Part shown: piece after piece, positions 1-8,534 of the stretch
Numbering within the stretch: the stretch's first letter is position 1
Layout: each line of letters starts with the position of its first letter
DNA from: Zoroaster sp. YZ-2022
Taxonomy: Eukaryota > Echinodermata > Asteroidea > Forcipulatida > Zoroasteridae
Reading direction: 5' to 3'
DNA length: 64,000 bases
Assembly (NCBI GenBank): GCA_029582265.1
Contig: CM055816.1
Coordinates: 7,998,047 to 8,062,046, forward strand
Notes under the pieces: generated by a model
What the model was told of the DNA's origin: nothing
Seen by the model: only the letters and a program-made list of their open reading frames with translations
Database searches by the model: none
Translations under genes and position numbers: made by a program

Positions 1-186
1 TGAATTTAAAGATAATTGTCTGTACAAGTGCATTGTTCAAGAGTCACAGATTTCTGTTTGCACCGCTCAAATGTTAAGTCCGAATTTTAAAAAGTCGTTT
101 TACGGAGTGGTGGAACCGAAAAATGGAACCGGGTAATGACCGTTTCGGTCGGGTATCCGGATACCCGGATACCCGGCACAGCCCTA
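1..186 (-). mobile_element. Terminal fragment of a DNA transposon with TATCCGG motifs
   Basis: The stretch ends in repeated GGATACCCGG units and a terminal GCACAGCCCTA. Its reverse complement resembles 5648-5760 (shared GGTTCCATTTTTCGGTTCC) and the same ending recurs at 60820-60896. A GGGCTGTGC-type terminus suggests a hAT-like element, but only one end lies in the window, so the superfamily is an inference. Confidence 0.5.
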
Positions 187-407
187 CTTGTTACATTATT
201 GTAATTTGATACTGTAAATGGTCAAGGGTGGAAATTATTAATAATTTGTTTATCATTTGCCAATTGAAGAGAGTAAGGTATCAAAATAAAGGTTATGACT
301 CACTGAGTGTGAATATTCAGATGGGGGATCATTTTGGGATTATCCATAATGCATTGCAGCCATCCAAATATAAACTTGTAAATATATCAAGTCTGTAAAT
401 CTTCCAA

Positions 408-510
408 ATTCTCCTTTGTCCTTTAGACCAAAGGGAGACTCGGGCCCGCTACCTATTTTTCAGGATTTTTTGTACTTTTTTAAAATTACATCCCTGGTTT
501 CATGTTTATG
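408..510 (+). repeat. Single-copy relative of the 57-bp minisatellite unit
   Basis: This stretch (CTTTGTCCTTTAGACCAAAG, then GGGAGACTCGGGCCCGCTACC and a TTTTTCAGGATT flank) matches one unit of the 61225-62695 array together with that array's right-hand flank (62640-62720). The unit therefore belongs to a dispersed repeat that was tandemly amplified at the other locus. It lies in the intron upstream of the first UVRAG-like exon. Confidence 0.65.
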
Positions 511-571
511 TTTTAGAAAAAGACCTTGGTGCCCTTACACCAATCTGGTTTATTTGATTTTGTTGTTGCAG

Positions 572-663
572 GACTCGACCAGGATCGACAGCCAGTTTCA
601 AACTTCCATCGAAGTGGAGCAGAGTGCCGCCATTCTATCATACAAAACATTCTCCTTGGGAAG
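572..663 (+). CDS. UVRAG: UVRAG-like autophagy protein, internal exon (first visible)
   Basis: A 92-bp exon follows a pyrimidine-rich acceptor (ttgttgttgcag) and ends at AAG|GTAAGA. The only frame that joins to the next exon starts DSTRID and ends FSLG plus two bases of a split Arg codon, completed by the G at 1868. UVRAG is a subunit of the Beclin 1-VPS34 lipid kinase complex II in autophagosome and endosome maturation. The name rests on the joined product of the four exons: an AIRQTE...EKL motif, then exactly 30 residues to ELEQQ, then a KG dipeptide, as in vertebrate UVRAG coiled coil. Upstream exons (C2 domain) lie outside the window. Confidence 0.72.
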
Positions 664-1096
664 GTAAGATCGCCGTGTACTGCAAGAGCAAAGAAGTGAT
701 ATTCTTGAAAATGTTTCGCCTGGGTTTTACGGGCAATTTCCTGATATTTTTGTTTTCATTTGAATATTGATAATTTCCTTTTAGAAAAGGAAAACAAATA
801 CTTTGAAATTATATATTTCACCACCAAAAGTTGTCAGAAGCTTAACCCTTCTACTACTACAAGGGTAAAAACAGTCAAAATGTTGATATAAATGTTGGTA
901 TATCTAGTGCACTTAAAGTCCAACACTGTTCAAACCTTACGTGTAGTAAGTACATTTACAGGTCAAAATGAATTGACCATTTTTGACTGGTAAAAAGCAT
1001 TGTCTGGTATTGTTGAGGGTGGTCAAAATGACAGTCAAAAATGCCCCTGTGTGCACATTTGGGTCAACAGTCAAAACAGGCAGTTGACTGGTTTTG

Positions 1097-1438
1097 CCAT
1101 GGTCGAGCGGTTTAGTGCATCGGATTTGTGTTCTGATAGCCGAGTCGTCAGAATGTGGGTTCAAATCCCAACCGCGACCATGGTGCTTGTGTCCTTGAGC
1201 AAGACACTTTACCATAATTGCTTCTCTCCACCCAGGGGTAAATGGGTACCTGTGAGGGCAGAGTTGGTTGTTGTGTTTGATTAGCCCTATATGCGCTGTA
1301 ATGGCAGCAATTGAGCTGTATACTCCCCAGGGAGCTGAGACGGTTTCAGGAATGATTTATGAGCCTGATGAGCAGGGGTAATAATATAATGCGCCTTGAG
1401 CACCAGTTTGGTGGATACATGCGCTATATAAGTCTACA
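1097..1438 (+). mobile_element. tRNA-derived SINE, copy 1 (full-length body)
   Basis: The head contains a pol III A-box-like GGTCGAGCGGTTTAGTGC and a B-box-like GGGTTCAAATCCC, about 55 bp apart, as in a tRNA-Ser/Leu with a long variable arm. The body carries GTGTCCTTGAGCAAGACACT, a core block shared by many metazoan SINEs (MetaSINE-like, inferred), and ends in a CGCCTTGAGCACC...GCGCTATATAAG tail before (ATT)n. Four more copies of comparable structure occur in the window. Confidence 0.85.
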
Positions 1439-1663
<225 letters not shown>

Positions 1664-1867
1664 TCTAGAGCAACTTCCCACTAAAGTGCAGGAGGGTTAA
1701 TACATGTAATACTCAATACATTTATTTCAGTAGTAAATGTTTACTGATAAACCATGCTTCCTCACTAAGTTTCCAGTAAATCTGTGATCAATTATGTTTG
1801 AGATTACCAATAGTGTAATATTCATGCAATAATGGAATAATGTTGAGATTGTTTGTCTTTCATGCAG

Positions 1868-1973
1868 GTTACACACCACTCAACGTGCAATAAGGCAGAC
1901 TGAAGCATCCGTCAGTAAAGTTAGAAGCTCCATTGTCGAGAAGCTGAATTTAGCGAAGGAAAAAACACTTCTG
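1868..1973 (+). CDS. UVRAG: UVRAG-like exon 2 of those visible
   Basis: A 106-bp exon with acceptor tttcatgcag and donor CTG|GTAAGCC. One base completes the Arg codon split from 572-663, followed by 35 codons in phase 0 (LHTTQRAIRQTEASVSK..., ending KEKTLL). AIRQTE and EKL are the best matches to the start of the UVRAG coiled coil that binds Beclin 1. Heptad-like charged and leucine spacing supports a helix. No stop codon is present in the joined frame. Confidence 0.78.
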
Positions 1974-2064
1974 GTAAGCCAACAGTTCATTAGTTTAGCT
2001 TATTTCTCCACTGAATCACAAATAAACATCAATGATACATTTCAGCAAATTAATAATAATTATA

Positions 2065-2652
2065 TTAACTCTCCTACTACTACAAGGGTCAATATCAGTC
2101 AAAATGTTGATATACTTGCCAATATACACTCACTGGCCATAAGTATTGCAACATTGAAATTCACACCAAAGTTCAGTTTGGAGAACTGTGTTACAATAAT
2201 TTATTTTATTTTATTTACACTACTTAAGACTTCTTGAAAGTGCCTGTGTTTTGAAGTCAATGTTCTTTTTTACTGTTCTTGCTCGGAAACAAAGTCGGGT
2301 AACCACGTGACCTGATAATTGCGACCATCCGTCTAGGCAATGTCTCGTACAAATTCCTGTTGCAATACTTTTGGCCAGTGAGTGTACATTGTATATCTAG
2401 TGTACTTAAAAGTCAAACTCTGTCGAACCTTACGTGTAGTAAGTACATTTACAGGTCAAAATGAGTCAACCGTTTTTGAATGGTAAAAAGCATTGTCTAG
2501 TATTGTTCAGGGTGGTCAAAATGACAGTAAAAACCAGTCAAAAATGCCCCTGTGTGCACATTTGGGTCAACAGTCAAAACAGGCAGTTGACTGGTTTTGA
2601 CATCTATAGCAACTTCCCACTAAAGTGCAGAGCTCTATAGTAGGAGGGTTAA
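2065..2652 (+). mobile_element. TTAA-flanked MITE family A, copy 2 (contains a mariner-type MITE)
   Basis: TTAA at 2065-2068 and 2649-2652 enclose ends CTCTCCTACTACTAC and TAGTAGGAGGG, an imperfect inverted repeat. The interior matches copies 1 and 3 but is interrupted at 2125-2386. It lies in the intron between the exons at 1868 and 4253. Confidence 0.82.
2127..2384. mobile_element. Tc1/mariner-type MITE nested in MITE family A
   Basis: The 258-bp element begins CACTCACTGGCCATAAGTAT and ends in the inverted complement; TIRs of about 26 bp differ at one position. TA dinucleotides flank it at 2125-2126 and 2385-2386, as expected for Tc1/mariner integration. Copies 1 and 3 of the host MITE lack it, so they act as empty sites. 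No coding capacity. Confidence 0.88.
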
Positions 2653-2889
2653 TATAAGAAGTGATTCTACAAAAGGGAACCCATTGGATGCAGAGCTTGT
2701 AGTCATGTGTACACAACTCAACTAAATGCTTACTCTTAGGATGTTACTTGTTAGGATGTGCATGTATTTGTCAAACCTGGTACAAAAATTTAGAAGAAGT
2801 ACTTGGATACCTGAATGAATCTATAGGGAATATTATTTTTTTTACACGTTAAATATAATCATAATAATTTGATGTGAATAAGAGTGTAC

Positions 2890-3246
2890 ATAATAATAAT
2901 AATAATGTGGACTTATATAGCATACGTATCCACCAAACTGGTGCTCAAGGCGCATTATATTATTACCCCTGCTCATCAGGCTCATAAATCATTCTGAAAC
3001 CGTCTCAGCTCCCTGGGGAGTATACAGCTCAATTGCTGCCATTACAGCGCATATAGTACTAATCAAACACAACAACCAAGTCTGCCCTCACAGGTACCCA
3101 TTTACCCCTGGGTGGAGAGAAGCAAATATGGTAAAGTGTCTTGCTCAAGGACACAAGCACCATGGTCACGGTTGGGGTTCGAACCCACATTCTGACGACT
3201 CAGCCATCAGAACACAAATCCGATGCACTTAACTGCTCGACCATGG
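2890..3246 (-). mobile_element. tRNA-derived SINE, copy 2 (reverse orientation)
   Basis: This is a near-complete reverse-strand copy. The (TAA)n tail lies at 2890-2905, the GTGTCCTTGAGCAAGACACT core (as complement) near 3140, and the A/B-box head ends at CCATGG 3241-3246. It is intronic to the UVRAG-like gene. Confidence 0.85.
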
Positions 3247-3538
3247 TACATACATGAACATGTAAGACATAATCAATGCCTAAGACAGTTAAGACAATCT
3301 GATTAGATGAAACCTAATCACGTGGGGGTGTATTAACGGCCAGGAAAGACCAATTGCCAATGCATTAACAGTGATAATATTCCTTATTCCTTCAAGCATC
3401 ATATTATATACAGGCCAGTCCACAATTATTATATCGTCGCGTGCTTGAAAAGAGCCAGCGCACACTTAACATAATCTGTCTTCCTGCTTCCGGCACACAA
3501 CGATATATGTTATAGTTGCAAAATGAAATCACATAGCA

Positions 3539-3676
3539 CAGGCCTCGACCTTAAAGATTGAGAGGGCATGGCCACTTTGGCCTTTGGTTGCATCAAAATT
3601 TCGCTAACCAAAGGGCAATATGGCCAAATCGGAGGGCCACAGCAATGGTCATGGCCATGGTTAAGATTGAGGCCTG
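3539..3676. mobile_element. Small foldback element (hAT-like MITE?)
   Basis: CAGGCCTCGACCTTAAAGAT at the left is mirrored by TTAAGATTGAGGCCTG at the right. Further inverted matches (GGCATGGCC / GGCCATG, CCTTTGGTT / AACCAAAGG) let most of the 138 bp fold back on itself. CAGG-type ends suggest a hAT MITE, but the flanking 8-mers match at only four positions. Confidence 0.5.
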
Positions 3677-3732
3677 ATATCACCACAGAAATTCCTATAG
3701 GCATTTGTTTAATATATTTGTAAAATGGAGTG

Positions 3733-3986
3733 CCATGGTCGAGCGGTCTTGTGCATCGGTTTTGTGTTCTGATGGCTGAGTCGTCAGAATGTGGGTTCGA
3801 ATTCTGGCTGTGACCATGGTGCTTCTCTCCACCCAGGGGTAAATGGGTACTTGTGAGGGTAGAGTTGGTTGTTGTGTTTGATTAGCCCTATATGCGCTGT
3901 AATGGCAGCAATTGAGCTGTATACTCTCCAGGGAGCTGAGACGGTTTCAGGAATGATTTATGAGCCTGATGAGCAGGGGTAATAAT
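3733..3986 (+). mobile_element. tRNA-derived SINE, copy 3 (internally deleted, no tail)
   Basis: The head and body match copy 4 except that 35 bp holding the GTGTCCTTGAGCAAGACACT core are absent; the break lies between two TGCTT repeats. The copy stops after GCAGGGGTAATAATG without the 3' tail. Confidence 0.85.
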
Positions 3987-4252
3987 GTACAGCCCCCTGA
4001 TCTAGTTGCTAGGATACTGTATGTGCACTTTATAAGAATCATGTATTATAAAATATTTTATTTTAAACTGTTTTCAGGAAAACATAAATTTTCCAATGAG
4101 AAAAGTCAAATCCACAGGCAATGCATCTTTAAGAAAAATCAATTGTAAGGTTAGTTAATTTAGTTAGTAAAGTTAGTTAGTCTGAATTTAGAACAAGAGA
4201 ATCGCTGCTCCAGGTAAAGTTCCGGCTTTTATGTTTTTATTGATATGTGCAG

Positions 4253-4379
4253 CATTCAGAGATGGAGTCTTTGAAGCTACGTCTTGGCATTCTGAAGTAT
4301 GAATTGGAACAACAGGAAATAATGCTGACAGCTGATTGCAAGCGCTGTACCAAAAACAGGGAGAGCATTGATGCAAAGG
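4253..4379 (+). CDS. UVRAG: UVRAG-like exon 3 of those visible
   Basis: A 127-bp exon with acceptor tatgtgcag and donor AAAGG|GTATGT. It enters in phase 0 and leaves one base (G) for the next exon. It encodes HSEMESLKLRLGILKYELEQ... through ESIDAKG. LKL..ILK.ELE.Q followed about 20 residues later by KG reproduces the spacing of the UVRAG coiled coil. Two ORF-like readings on the opposite strand are shadows. Confidence 0.8.
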
Positions 4380-4388
4380 GTATGTATT

Positions 4389-4533
4389 TTAAAGGGGCTA
4401 TATCATCAAGATCAGAGCAGACATTCAACAGGGCATGGAATCGATGTCCTAGTTTAAAATGCACACAGTGATTGGAGTTAATCTAAAACCAACACTCCAT
4501 GCCTTGTTGATCGTGACACTATTGTCCCTTTAA
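4389..4533. mobile_element. Foldback MITE family B (TTAAAGGGGC ends)
   Basis: TTAAAGGGGC at the left and GTCCCTTTAA at the right are imperfect inverted ends. Internal arms GATCAGAGCAG / CAACAGGGCATGG and their complements also pair. Related fragments occur at 14303-14367, 39706-39775 and, degraded, near 23475-23505. The element begins 9 bp after the exon at 4253-4379, so it overlies the start of that intron. Confidence 0.7.
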
Positions 4534-4596
4534 TTTGTCATCATGTTTGATGAAAGCACATACTGTTTGAAAAAAATATATATTTAAACATGGAGT

Positions 4597-4960
4597 GCCA
4601 TGGTCGAGCGGTTTAGTGCATCGGATTTGTGTTCTGATGGCTGAGTCGTCAGAATGTGAGTTCGAATCCCAACCGCGACCATGGTGCTTGTGTCCTTGAG
4701 CAAGACACTTTACCATAATTGCTTCTCTCCACCCAGGGGTAAATGGGTACCTGTGTGAGGGCAGAGTTGGTTGTTGTGTTTGATTAGCCCTATATGCGCT
4801 GTAATGGCAGCAATTGAGCTGTATACTCCCCAGGGAGCTGAGATGGTTTCAGGAATGATTTATGAGCCTGATGAGCAGGGGTAATAATACAATGCACCTT
4901 GAGCACCAGCTTGGTGGATACGTGCACTATTTAAGTCCACATTATTATTATTATTATTAT
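4597..4960 (+). mobile_element. tRNA-derived SINE, copy 4 (complete)
   Basis: It has an A-box-like GGTCGAGCGGTTTAGTGC, a B-box-like GTTCGAATCCC, the GTGTCCTTGAGCAAGACACT core, the CACCTTGAGCACC...GCACTATTTAAG 3' block and (ATT)n. This is the most regular copy and a good family reference. Confidence 0.9.
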
Positions 4961-5102
4961 AACAATCTTCACTTTACATCCAAGATAGACTTCCCATTTT
5001 GTTTAAACTGTACAGAAGTATAGATATTTGCTAAAAAATGTATCTACACTTTTCATAGTCCTTTAAGTTAAAATGGGCATTTGATATAAAAATTTATTGT
5101 AG

Positions 5103-5187
5103 TGCAAGATCACAAGCTACGATGCGAGAGACTTGAAAGTGAGCAGGATGAATTTACAAATCAAAATCAGCTTCTACAAGAAAGAAA
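5103..5187 (+). CDS. UVRAG: UVRAG-like exon 4 of those visible (last recognised)
   Basis: An 85-bp exon with acceptor tttattgtag and donor AGAAA|GTAAGTG. Two bases complete the Gly/Val codon left by 4253-4379, then VQDHKLRCERLESEQDEF... continues the coiled coil. Two bases are left over for an exon that was not found in the next 9 kb. The following intron holds MITE copy 3, the minisatellite, the CACTA element and the first assembly gap. The missing exons (UVRAG C-terminal half) may be in the gap or misassembled. Confidence 0.75.
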
Positions 5188-5222
5188 GTAAGTGATGAGG
5201 TAACGTGCAAAGAAGCACTCTG

Positions 5223-5538
5223 TTAATCCTCCTGTATGATTGCAACGGTCAAAATCAGTCCAAATGTTGATATACTCTGCTAAGGTATATCTAGTACACT
5301 TAAAAGTCAAACACTGTCAAACCTTACGCTGTAGTAAGTACATTTACAGGTCAAATGAGTCGACCATTTTTGACTGGTAAAAGCATTGTCTGGTATTGTT
5401 CAGGGTTGCCAAAATGACAGTAAATACCAGTCAAAAATGCCCTGTGTGCATTTGGGTCAACAGTCAAAGCAGACAGTTGACTGGTTTTGACCTCTATAGC
5501 AACTTTCCACTAAAGTGCAGCAATAGTAGGAGGGTTAA
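5223..5538 (+). mobile_element. TTAA-flanked MITE family A, copy 3 (uninterrupted)
   Basis: A 308-bp body lies between TTAA at 5223-5226 and 5535-5538, with ends TCCTCCTGTA and TAGTAGGAGGG. It contains no nested insertion and so gives the unit length of the family. Confidence 0.82.
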
Positions 5539-5647
5539 TTCATATCATTTCAAATGTACATATATATTTCATACACTTACAAGGTTCGAAACTTCCACTA
5601 GCCCTTAGGCTAGTGGATTAACAGAAGCATTACCTATCTACTACTTA

Positions 5648-5760
5648 TATGTGCCGGCACCGGATACCCGTAATCAAACTGTCATTACCCGGTTCCATTT
5701 TTCGGTTCCAATTACCCGAAAATTACTTTTTAAAATTCCGATTGAACATTTAAGTTACAC
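5648..5760 (+). mobile_element. Terminal fragment of the TATCCGG DNA transposon, inverted relative to 1-186
   Basis: The block from CCGGCACCGGATACCCG to ATTACCCGGTTCCATTTTTC matches the reverse complement of 1-186. The two ends face each other, so they are two fragments rather than the two ends of one element. Confidence 0.5.
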
Positions 5761-6136
5761 AAATGTCTGGAGAAAACTCAGGTAACAGGTTTAGAAGTTT
5801 GTTGACGGCCTTTCACAGGCTTGTCGGCTTTAGTTTGATGATTCTAGTTTGTTTTGAGTTGATTTGCCATCATGCCAGTATCACAAGTTGGTATTTGTGC
5901 CTATTGTTCACAGTTACTGGATTAGTGCGAGTGTAGGACACATGAATTATTTTTGTATGTGTGTGGGAAATGGGAATGCTACAAGGCATTTTTAATATAC
6001 AGGTGGGAAAATTATTAAAATAAGTCCACATTTATTGTGACTCTAATAAAACAAGAGAAAATTGTATTTGTATTGGTTATTTTATACATTCGGAAGTATT
6101 TACGTGTCTTTACAAAATTGTTTACGAGTAACCGGG

Positions 6137-6757
6137 TAGTGTACATACATGTATCATCACACAGCCAATGGCTAGTGTACATACATGTATCATCACACAG
6201 CCAATGGCTAGTGTACATATACATGTATCATCACACAGCCAATGGCTAGTGTACATACATGTATCATCACACAGCCAATGGCTAGTGTACATACATGTAT
6301 CATCACACAGCCAATGGCTAGTGTACATACATGTATCATCACACAGCCAATGGCTAGTGTGCATACATGTATCATCACACAGCCAATGGCTAGTGTGCAT
6401 ACATGTATCATCACACAGCCAATGGCTAGTGTGCATACATGTATCATCACACAGCCAATGGCTAGTGTACATACATGTATCATCACACAGCCAATGGCTA
6501 GTGTACATACATGTATCATCACACAGCCAATGGCTAGTGTACATACATGTATCATCACACAGCCAATGGCTAGTGTACATGTATCATCACACAGCCAATG
6601 GCTAGTGTACATACATGTATCATCACACAGCCAATGGCTAGTGTACATACATGTATCATCACACAGCCAATGGCTAGTGTACATACATGTATCATCACAC
6701 AGCCAATGGCTAGTGTGCATACATGTATCATCACACAGCCAATGGCTAGTGTACATA
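6137..6757 (+). repeat. 36-bp minisatellite, left part (about 17 units)
   Basis: The unit is 36 bp (CATACATGTATCATCACACA, then GCCAATGGCTAGTGTA) and is nearly identical between units. The main variant is GTGCAT for GTACAT in a run of central units. Because 36 is 12 codons and no frame-wide stop arises, several strands and frames stay open for over 180 codons; none looks like a real protein. The array is cut at 6757 by the CACTA element and continues at 13256. Confidence 0.95.
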
Positions 6758-6895
6758 CACTATGAACATCTCCTCCGTGAATGCACCGTGAAAGCTCGGT
6801 GAATTGCACTTTTTCCGTGAATTTCACGGCGCTCGTTCCCATTTCACGGTGTGAGAGCACCGTGAATGCACCGTGAAACCACCGTTAAACAAATC
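6758..6895 (+). repeat. CACTA left TIR and subterminal CCGTGAA motif cluster
   Basis: The 64-bp TIR is followed by repeated CCGTGAA / TTCACGG heptamers in both orientations (for example 6774, 6788, 6815, 6822, 6842, 6858, 6870). In plant CACTA elements such subterminal repeats bind the element's own DNA-binding protein; a similar role here is an inference. Confidence 0.8.
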
Positions 6896-7093
6896 TTTTG
6901 TTTGGTCCTCGGTGAAAGCTGGGTGGCGGGTGAACCTCGAAAGCTCAGTTGAGGCCAGCTCATTAACGACCTCAACGGAAGTTATCCTAGTGCCCAGTGG
7001 TGACGCTTTTGTGCAGGTGCTACTCCCTCTTGGATGGAAGTTAAACACCCTACACATAACGGTACTGTTGGTATTTTCTTCCTCCAGCTCCAT
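6824..7093 (-). CDS. Small unassigned ORF near the CACTA left end
   Basis: An 89-codon frame starts at an ATG in good context (ACCATGG) at 7093 and runs toward the TIR, ending in the subterminal repeats. The N-terminus MELEEENTNS is acidic. It matches no family I recognise and could be the 3' exon of a captured gene or chance. An overlapping + strand frame of similar length (6873-7130) weakens the case. Confidence 0.2.
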   Translation of the reverse strand: MELEEENTNSTVMCRVFNFHPRGSSTCTKASPLGTRITSVEVVNELASTELSRFTRHPAFTEDQTKDLFNGGFTVHSRCSHTVKWERAP

Positions 7094-8534
7094 GGTTATA
7101 GGTTGCTTGAAAAATTCTGCTACGACTTGACGGGCAGGTTACATTGCATTCGGCATTGTTTGCGTGCGCTGATCGCTTGCACCCATACAGGGGCCCCATT
7201 GCTTTTTGTTTGGCTTTCTTTAGCAGTAGAGGAAAATACAGTAGGCCTTCGATGTCCGTTAACAATAAATGTAACTGTGAAATGATTAAATTCGCTGCCA
7301 AGGCTCATAGAAACACAATTCTGGCAGCTACAACAATCCTCTTTAACCCGGCAGGACTTTGGCGAAGAGTCGGTCTCGTGTTTTGTATGTTTTGCAAATT
7401 TATTTATGTTATTGTTTATGAACCGGTGAGGTTTATAGTTTTGCGATATGACCTCGATTAACGAACGCCGCTTTTATTCACGCATCGCATCTGCGTGACT
7501 TGTGGAGCGCCGTCACCGCTCGCGAAACCGTTGTTGCAATCATTCACGGTGACCCTAGTGCACGCTCAAATGCATGCACGCCGCTGACACCAGCCGCGAC
7601 CATGTGCTCGCAGTCGGGCCGGGAACCCTCAGAATTACACACTTGCTTATTACCACCACACACGTAGTCCTCATTTATTTCCAGGATCGTAAACATTACC
7701 AACGTCAAGTGTCATTATCTGGGTTCCTTCCTCCATGATTCATGTGTTTCTACTTTTTCCGTGCTATGATGTACTTTATGCTTTACAAGGAATCAATTGT
7801 TTTTATTCAAAGCAAATGGATTAATAATGATACTTGCTTGTCACTTGAAATAATTTATTTGGCAATAGGCCTATGTATTTGTAAATATAAACAGGAAACT
7901 GAACATCAACAAGTTACCCTAAATATAAAGCTTTTTATAAATTAGGCCTAGTCATGCACACGTATCAAAACGATGCGCTAAATAGTGTTTAAAGTTTATA
8001 TTGATGATTTATATGTATTTAAGTTTTAATACCTTTGACGGTTGTGCCTACACTTGTCATTGATAACAGATCGAATTATTACAAACGGCTTTAATTTGTT
8101 CTTCTCCATGGAACTGTCGCTTTACAACATCTTAGTCTTACAATAATAAAACTAATCCTTACTCAAAACATAGTGCCATCAAAATTAGAGTTTTTCGTTA
8201 CATGAGATGAGAAAAAGGGACATCAAACCTCGGACGAATGACGATGCTTCATTGATTGTTGATTACATCAATAAAATAATAATCATGAAGTTAAATTATC
8301 AAAACCGTAAGAAGATGATAGTCCATAATAAATTGGTTTCACACACAGCAGTTGCTTCCGCAGGTCATGTCCCCTGACGTGCTGATACAATTACGTGGTA
8401 GTACACTTGGAAGGAGCCAGGCTGAAGTGCGCCTCTTACGTTCAAGAATTGTTTTCTTAAAAAAAGTCATTCCCAACAATTCATTTATTTATTTATTTCA
8501 GCTTTCTTTATTCAGGGTAGCAACGATTAAACTT
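7094..8534. other. CACTA interior, no recognised gene
   Basis: AT-rich sequence with a GC-richer patch around 7470-7640. The longest frame (7144-7461, +, 105 codons) has no recognisable motif. No DDE transposase signature was found in either strand. Confidence 0.5.

Noticed and set aside
6122..6802. Long repeat-protein ORFs (up to 186 codons) across the 36-bp array on both strands
   Set aside because: The 36-bp period keeps every stop-free frame open on both strands; no start context, splice site or single-copy flank supports translation.
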